Of a stretch of DNA of 64,000 nucleotides, positions 58,796 through 64,000 are shown one piece after another (position 1 is the first letter of the stretch; each line of letters starts with the position of its first letter). A program made the position numbers and the translations under genes. Origin of the DNA: Trematomus loennbergii (lineage: Eukaryota; Chordata; Actinopteri; Perciformes; Nototheniidae); assembly GCA_012861695.1 (NCBI GenBank), contig JAAOOA010000065.1, positions 331,001 to 395,000 on the forward strand, read 5' to 3'. The notes below the pieces were generated by a model. The model made no database searches. It was given only the letters and a program-made list of their open reading frames with translations, and was not told the origin of the DNA.

Positions 58796-59668
58796 AGTTG
58801 ATGAGTAGTGGAGATATCACTGTCAAATCAATCGACAGTAAGGGGAATACTTACTTCCGGGTGTACAATTCTCCGTTATCCAATGGGAATGGACGCTCAC
58901 ATTGCCTTTAACAGCCTCCGACACAAACGAATGCCGTGCTTCCCTAAGCGTCAAATACCGACGCCGATGGGAATACATTGCAATCAGTTGAAAGCTCTTT
59001 GCGTCCGTTTATGAAGCTAAAGGAGCCTCGGCGCGTCACAACTGGAAGCCACGGGACCCTGACCAAGCGTCGCTCCTGGACGCTTAGGGAGTGAGAGTGT
59101 GTTGGAGCATCTGATGTTAATGGGTGAAAGGCGTTTGCTACAGGGGCGCTGGTTGGCTTTGTAAGATATACCCAACAATAAAGTCTGCACACAACAAAAA
59201 CGAAAGCAGACTAGTACTAAGACACATGGTATTTATCTTATTGGAATATGAATAGCAGTACAGTCTATAAAAGTCAAAAAAGGCCAAAAAGACCCCCATC
59301 ACCCCAGCAACAAACTGTTCTGTCTGCTGCCGTCTGTCTGGCAGGCGGTACCGCAGCATCAGGACTAAACCACCAGACTAAGGGACAGTTTCATCCCACA
59401 GGCCAAAAGACTATTTTAAACCTGAGCTTGCACTATATTTATTTTTGATTGTTGTTTTTTATTAAAAAAATTGTATATCTTAAAAATTGCACTGTTGAGG
59501 AACTTGTGATCTAAGTTTTTCATACATTACATAATTACACCGTAGTTTGAATTTTGAATCTTGAGATTAAAGCTCTCTTGTTGTTTTCAGAGAGAAGCTG
59601 TTTTCACAATCATGACCAAGAGCGGGTTGACTGAATAATTATTCAGAAAGGGATGATACCAAACAATA

Positions 59669-59680
59669 CATTTCTTTTTC
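59669..59680 (-). promoter_or_regulatory. Degenerate ISRE-like element
   Basis: On the minus strand GAAAAAGAAATG corresponds to GAAAAAGAAACG at 22397-22408, with the core C changed to T. Confidence 0.5.
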
Positions 59681-59715
59681 AAAGAAATAAAATGCAAAGT
59701 GGCTTCCCAAGGCAG

Positions 59716-59723
59716 TATAAAAG
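59716..59723 (+). promoter_or_regulatory. TATA box of the inverted promoter copy
   Basis: TATAAAAG in the same context (GGCTTCCCAAGGCAG upstream) as the minus-strand promoter at 22354. Confidence 0.7.
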
Positions 59724-59749
59724 GAGACACCTCTCATAGGCACTTGCAT

Positions 59750-59863
59750 TGGCAGAGAAGGGCAGGGCTGTGTACTTGCAGAGCTTTATACTACTATACA
59801 CTGCAGATGAAAGCTCTGGATACAAGAACAGATGTACGTGTTACCATGGTTCATCTACAAAAG
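59750..59863 (+). ncRNA. Non-coding first exon, plus-strand copy
   Basis: Homologous to 22214-22325, with an AAAAG|GTAGG donor at 59863/59864. The following DNA is interrupted by a Gypsy element from 60041. A GVIN-type paralogue may lie beyond the right edge. Confidence 0.55.
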
Positions 59864-60040
59864 GTAGGAAAGCATTTCTTTGTCTTTCATTGAAATACTT
59901 TTTAAATGATGGCTTCACATGGTCTCAACAGAAGCTAACTCATCAGTTTCAGTAATCTATCAGGCTGCAGAGTTCACATGCTGTTTGATCTGTGGTGTTC
60001 AGGTTTGTGTTGAATGGTTTTTCAAGTACTGTACTCGAGT

Positions 60041-60560
60041 TGTCACAGTTCTGCTCCATCATCACCAGTAGTTTTCCATTCACCTGTCTCACCTGTTAAC
60101 CACACCCACGTTTTTGCTCACTCTCTTTCTCTTCTGCACCCATTAGCTTTACTGCCAGTATTTAAACCCTCACCATCCACACACCATTGCCAGATCGTAC
60201 TTTGCCTTCATGCTAGTCTTTCACGCGTTTGTTCCCAGATTGCCCACCCGGTTCCGACCCTGCCTGTCCCTGACCTGCCTGCTCTGCCTGTTCCCTGATC
60301 CTGCCTGTCCTTGGACTATCCTGCCTTGCCTGCTGTCTGACCCTGCCTGTCCCTACGTTGACCGCCTCGCCTGCTCCCTGACCCTCTGCCCGGCCCTGAC
60401 TCACCTTCTGCCCGCTGTCCTCTGTTCGTCGGCCTGCACATCATCCGGCTGATACTGTTCTGCTGGTATTCCTCTGCTCTGGTATATTACCAATAAAGTA
60501 CATTACCAATACTCCTGGTTTCTCGAGTGCTGCATTTGGGTCCTTCGTAAGATTGTGACA
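60041..60560 (+). repeat. Ty3/Gypsy 5' LTR
   Basis: 520 bp, beginning TGTCACAGTT and ending GATTGTGACA. It contains TATTTAAA at 60159-60166, a predicted RNA start near 60189 and AATAAA at about 60493. The partner LTR is outside the window. Confidence 0.85.
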
Positions 60561-60573
60561 GAACGATCTGGCC
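60561..60573 (+). promoter_or_regulatory. Putative self-priming primer-binding site
   Basis: GAACGATCTGGC directly after the LTR is complementary (11 of 12) to GCCAGATCGTAC at 60189-60200, exactly where the RNA should start, 30 bp below the TATA box. No tRNA-type TGG follows the LTR. Tf1/sushi elements use this fold-back priming. Confidence 0.65.
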
Positions 60574-60578
60574 AGAAC

Positions 60579-61590
60579 ATGGACCCAGCGCACTCCTCTA
60601 CACCTAGAACCGTTTCGAGAGAGTTGAGGACGCTCTCCAGAGGCAGGAAGCCTCGATAGCCTCCCTGGCCACCGAGGCTCATCATGCTAACTCTACACAC
60701 GACCAGGCTCTAACCTATTTAGCTGCGCAGCTACAGCAGCTAACGGCTACTGTGCAGCAGCTAGCGGCGGCAGTAGTGGCTGCTCCAGCGCCTCTTCCCA
60801 TGCCGCCGGCACCCGCTTCTGCATTCTCTCCGATGGGATTTACCCCAGAGCCTCAGGTGGGTACTCCGGAGCGTTACGCCGGGGAACCGGAGGGCTGCAG
60901 CCCGTTTCTTACTAACTGTTCTATCCTGTTCGCGCTGCAGCACACACTTTCGCTTCTGAAGCTCTCGTGTGGCGTTCACGGTCAATCATCTGACTGGGAA
61001 AGCCCGACTGTGGGGCACAGCTGAATGGGAGCGGCAGACACCCGCCTGCTCTTCTTTCCCCACTTTTTCCGCGGAGCTGCGCAAGGTGTTTGGACCCGTG
61101 TCTGTGGGTCCAGACGCTGCAGGAGGATTACTGAGCCTGAGCCAGGGTAATGGATCTGTGGTGGATTATGCTATTGGGTTTCGCACCAGGGCCGCCTCAG
61201 CAACTGGAATTCTGAAGCCCAGTGTGACGCCTATCTGCGTGGCTTGGCGGCTTACATTAAGATGAGCTGGTGTCTTTTGATCTGCCCAACTCACTGGATG
61301 GGCTGATTGAGCTGACTTCCCGCATGGATCGGCGCATCCAGACACGGAGACGGGAGCGACGATCGGAGGGAGTTCAACATGCATGGGCGCCCCGACATCC
61401 GGGTTCGACTGGGACTCCTCCCCTCACTCCAGAGCCGCAACCAGGGGGTGATGAGCCCATGCAGGTGGGTCGCACCAGCCTCACCTTGGAGGAACGTGAA
61501 CATCGCAGACGAGGTAACCTATGTCTCTACTGCGGCCGGGCCGGCCATTTTGTTTCTCGCTGCCCGGTAAAAGGCAAGGCTCAGCAGTAA
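60579..61590 (+). pseudogene. Ty3/Gypsy gag, frameshifted
   Basis: The ATG at 60579 (MDPAHSSTPRT) is followed by shifts at about 60625, 60940, 61205 and 61262. Recognisable blocks are PERYAGEPEGCSPFL, AFTVNHLTGKARLWG and a CCHC knuckle ([14 protein letters not shown]) just before the stop at 61590. The order and motifs fit sushi-type Gypsy Gag, the family from which mammalian RTL genes arose. Confidence 0.8.
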
Positions 61591-63597
61591 TGGGGAACAT
61601 ACTGGTGAGCCAAACCCCTGGATTTGTTCCCGCTCAGAGACCATTGAGCCACGCCAGGTTGCTATTACCGGATAGCTCTCAGGCTCTTGCAGTTTTTATT
61701 GACTCTGGTTCGGACGTGAGTATTATGGACGAAGAGCTTATGCTGCAGTTGGGAATAGACCGGGTTCCCTTATCTCGCCCAGTTCCAGCCAGCGCCTTAG
61801 ACGGTCACCTGCTGGGGACAGTGACTCATCAGACTGTACCTGTTCACATGCTCCTGTCCGGGAACCATCACGAAACTATTCAGTTTCATGTTCTCCGGTC
61901 TCCACATATCCCGCTTATCCTGGGTTACCCATGGCTCCGCCGCCACAACCCTAACATTGACTGGGAGACGGGAGCCATTTTGGGGTGGAGCCCCTCTTGT
62001 CATCAGATCTGTCTGAAACAGGCTGCCGCGCCTCAGCGTTCGGTGAACCCCAGCCAAGTTCCGGATGTTACAGGGGTTCCACCGGAATATCTGGACTTTA
62101 AGGAAGTATTCAGCAAGACGAGGGCTACTTCCCTACCACCACACCGGCCTTACGACTGTGCCATCGACCTGCATCCCGGTACCAGCCCTCCCAGGGGTCG
62201 ATTGTACTCCCTGTCTGCTCCGGAAAGAGTTTCCATGGAGACGTACATCAATAACTCTCTGGCGGCTGGGATTATTCGCCCTTCCTCATCACCCCTGGAG
62301 CGGGGTTCTTCTTTGTGGAGAAGAAGGACAAGACCCTAAGGCCCTGTATCGACTTTCGGGGTCTTAATGACATTACTGTAAAAATCGATACCCACTGCCT
62401 CTTATCTCCTCTGCATTCGAGTTGCTGCAGGGAGCAACCATATTCACCAAGCTGGACTTGCGTAACGCGTACCACTTGGTACGTATTCGCGAGGGGATGA
62501 GTGGAAGACCGCCTTCAACACTGCCTCGGGCACTACGAGTATCTGGTGATGCCTTTTGGACTTACCAACGCCCCTGCAGTATTCCAGGCGTTGGTAAATG
62601 ACGTGCTCCGTGACATGTTGGACCGACACGTATTTATTTACTTGGATGACATCCTGATATTTTCCAAGACTCTGAAGAACACGTGCACCACGTCCAGGCG
62701 GTTCTCAAGAGTTGCTGGAGAACTCACTGTTTGTTAAAACGGAGAAGTGTGAGTTTCACACATCCTCTGTCTCTTTTCTGGGATACATCGTGGGACAGGG
62801 GAGCATTGAGATGGATCCCTCCAAGGTTGATGCAGTCACTTCCTGGCCGGTTCCAGACTCCGGAAGCGGCTACAACAGTTCCTCGGGTTCGCCAACTTCT
62901 ACCGGAGGTTCATTCGTGGATACAGCACCTTGGCCGTTCCACTCACAGCCCTGACCTCCTCTAAGGTTATGTTCCAGTGGTCCTCCTCGGCTGAGGAGGC
63001 GTTCCAGAACCTTAAGGCCAGGTTCACCTCCGCCCCCATCCTCCGATACCCGATCCTGAAAGACAATTTGTTTTGGAGGTGGATGCTTCTGATATGGGGG
63101 TGGGGCCATCCTGTCTCAGCGAGCAACAGACAGCCAAAAACTCCATCCCTGTGCTTTCTTTTCGAGGCGTTTGACACCAGCGGAAAGAAACTATGATGTT
63201 GGAAACCGGGAGCTGCTAGCAGTGAAGTTGGCTCTGGAGGAGTGGCGTCACTGGCTCGAGGGGACCAGTCAACCTTTCCTGGTGTGGACCGACCACAAGA
63301 ATTTGGAATACATCCGTCGGCCCGCAGACTGAATTCCCGACAGGCTAGATGGGCCCTATTTTTCACTCGGTTCAATTTCTCCCTCTCCTACCGCCCTGGT
63401 TCTCGGAACATTAAGGCTGACGCTCTGTCTCGTCAGTTTGGGGAGGGAGGTAACATTCCCAGAGGCTCAGACACCATCCTTCCGACTCCTCACTCGTCGC
63501 CGCCCTTACCTGGGAAGTGGAGGAGAGGGTCAAGGCCGCCCTGGATGACCATCCGGGACCCAGTGCCTGTCCTCCGAACCGCCTGTTCGTTCCGCAG
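61591..63597 (+). pseudogene. Ty3/Gypsy pol: protease, reverse transcriptase, RNase H, frameshifted
   Basis: The frame overlapping gag (to 62339) holds the protease site FIDSGSDVS and the start of reverse transcriptase. Shifts near 62290, 62385 and 62480 precede MPFGLTNAP and the catalytic YLDD (62639-62650). Further shifts near 62690, 62870 and 63090 lead to RNase H text with WRHWLEG and DHKNLEY and the connection [16 protein letters not shown] near 63400. The damage rules out an intact polyprotein. Confidence 0.8.
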
Positions 63598-64000
63598 ATG
63601 TTGAGGTCTGATGTTATCCAGTGGGCCCACAACTCCAGACTCACCTGCCATCCTGGTATCCAACGTACCCGGGAGGTAGTCCAGCAAAGGTTCTGGTGGG
63701 CAACACTTAAGGAGGACACCAGGGAATTTGTTAATGCCTGCCCTGTGTGCAATCAACACAAGTCTTCTCACCAAGCTCCTGCTGGTCTCCTACAACCTCT
63801 GCCTATCCCTCATCGCCCCTGGTCCCACATTTCTCTGGACTTTGTTACTGGTCTGCCACCGTCCAACGGGCACACTGCCATTTTGACGGTGGTAGACCGG
63901 TTCAGTAAGATGGCTCATTTTGTGCCGATACCCAAGCTCCCCTCAGCTAAAGAGACGGCGGAGCTGGTCCTGCTCCATGTGTTCCGGCTCCATGGGCTAC
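63598..64000 (+). CDS. Ty3/Gypsy integrase, N-terminal part, runs off the window
   Basis: An open frame to the window edge. It has the HHCC zinc region (His in [12 protein letters not shown], Cys in CPVCNQHK) and the first catalytic Asp in [11 protein letters not shown], followed by [13 protein letters not shown]. The rest of the DDE core and the 3' LTR lie outside. This portion shows no shift. Confidence 0.8.
   Translation, partial: MLRSDVIQWAHNSRLTCHPGIQRTREVVQQRFWWATLKEDTREFVNACPVCNQHKSSHQAPAGLLQPLPIPHRPWSHISLDFVTGLPPSNGHTAILTVVDRFSKMAHFVPIPKLPSAKETAELVLLHVFRLHGL

Larger units (their letters stand above)
47471..59100. mobile_element. Foldback element P2, split by a BEL/Pao retrotransposon
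   Basis: The left arm (47471-48044, continuing at 57409) and right arm (about 57800-59100) match the arms of P1. The arm sequence CATGACTAT|TTTGCACATCC is cut exactly at the BEL insertion, and the uninterrupted version is visible at 45588-45612 (inverted). The right edge (GGAGTGAGAGTGTGTTGG) matches P1. Confidence 0.75.
59112..60040. repeat. Inverted segmental duplication, right copy
   Basis: The reverse complement of 22031-23003, carrying the dispersed repeat, promoter and first exon. It ends at CTCGAG where the Gypsy LTR begins. Confidence 0.85.

Overview
The window is eukaryotic and comes from a teleost fish, probably a percomorph. Genes are split by GT-AG introns, microsatellites are abundant, and the repeats are typical of fish: BEL/Pao and Ty3/Gypsy retrotransposons, hAT, piggyBac, PIF/Harbinger and THAP/P-like DNA transposons, and small dispersed retroposons. 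The main host locus is a member of the interferon-induced very large GTPase family (GVIN/VLIG). No rRNA, tRNA, CRISPR array or bacterial-type operon was seen.

Layout of the left part. A very large GVIN exon lies on the minus strand at 2926-7520. It can be followed from its splice acceptor to its C-terminal stop but is cut by a dozen or more frameshifts. Upstream of it on the same strand, between 14 and 22 kb, are small 5' exons: a 70-nt start-codon exon, three copies of an 82-nt exon, two copies of a fibronectin-III-like exon and a short Pro/Ser/Thr linker exon. They form two partial tandem sets. Each set carries different damage. At 22.2-22.4 kb lies a TATA promoter with an ISRE-like motif. 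The same promoter and first exon recur in inverted orientation at 59.7-59.9 kb, so two GVIN-type promoters point away from each other across about 37 kb of nested repeats.

Mobile DNA fills the rest. A TTAA-flanked MITE occupies 17-1246. A decayed BEL/Pao element around 8.3-13.6 kb is interrupted by a hAT-type element (8729-12749), which holds another terminal-inverted-repeat element and a MITE. A 3.65-kb piggyBac foldback lies at 14712-18364. Tandemly duplicated anonymous DNA covers 23.2-30.6 kb. A 9.4-kb hAT-type unit (34251-43687) encloses a 6.5-kb element (35079-41606) that has inverted arms of about 160-bp tandem repeats and a spliced Ulp1-protease plus PHD-finger gene. Two foldback elements follow (44356-46645 and about 47.5-59.1 kb). 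The second is split by a young BEL/Pao retrotransposon (48045-57408), whose 3' LTR is split in turn by a PIF/Harbinger element (54560-57055). A Ty3/Gypsy element starts at 60041 and runs off the right edge.

Functionally the window combines a decaying interferon-responsive GTPase locus with a graveyard of transposons. The best preserved coding sequences are the 1402-codon BEL/Pao polyprotein frame and the Ulp1/PHD exons. Target-site duplications, and paralogous copies that lack an insertion, allow much of the nesting order to be read directly.
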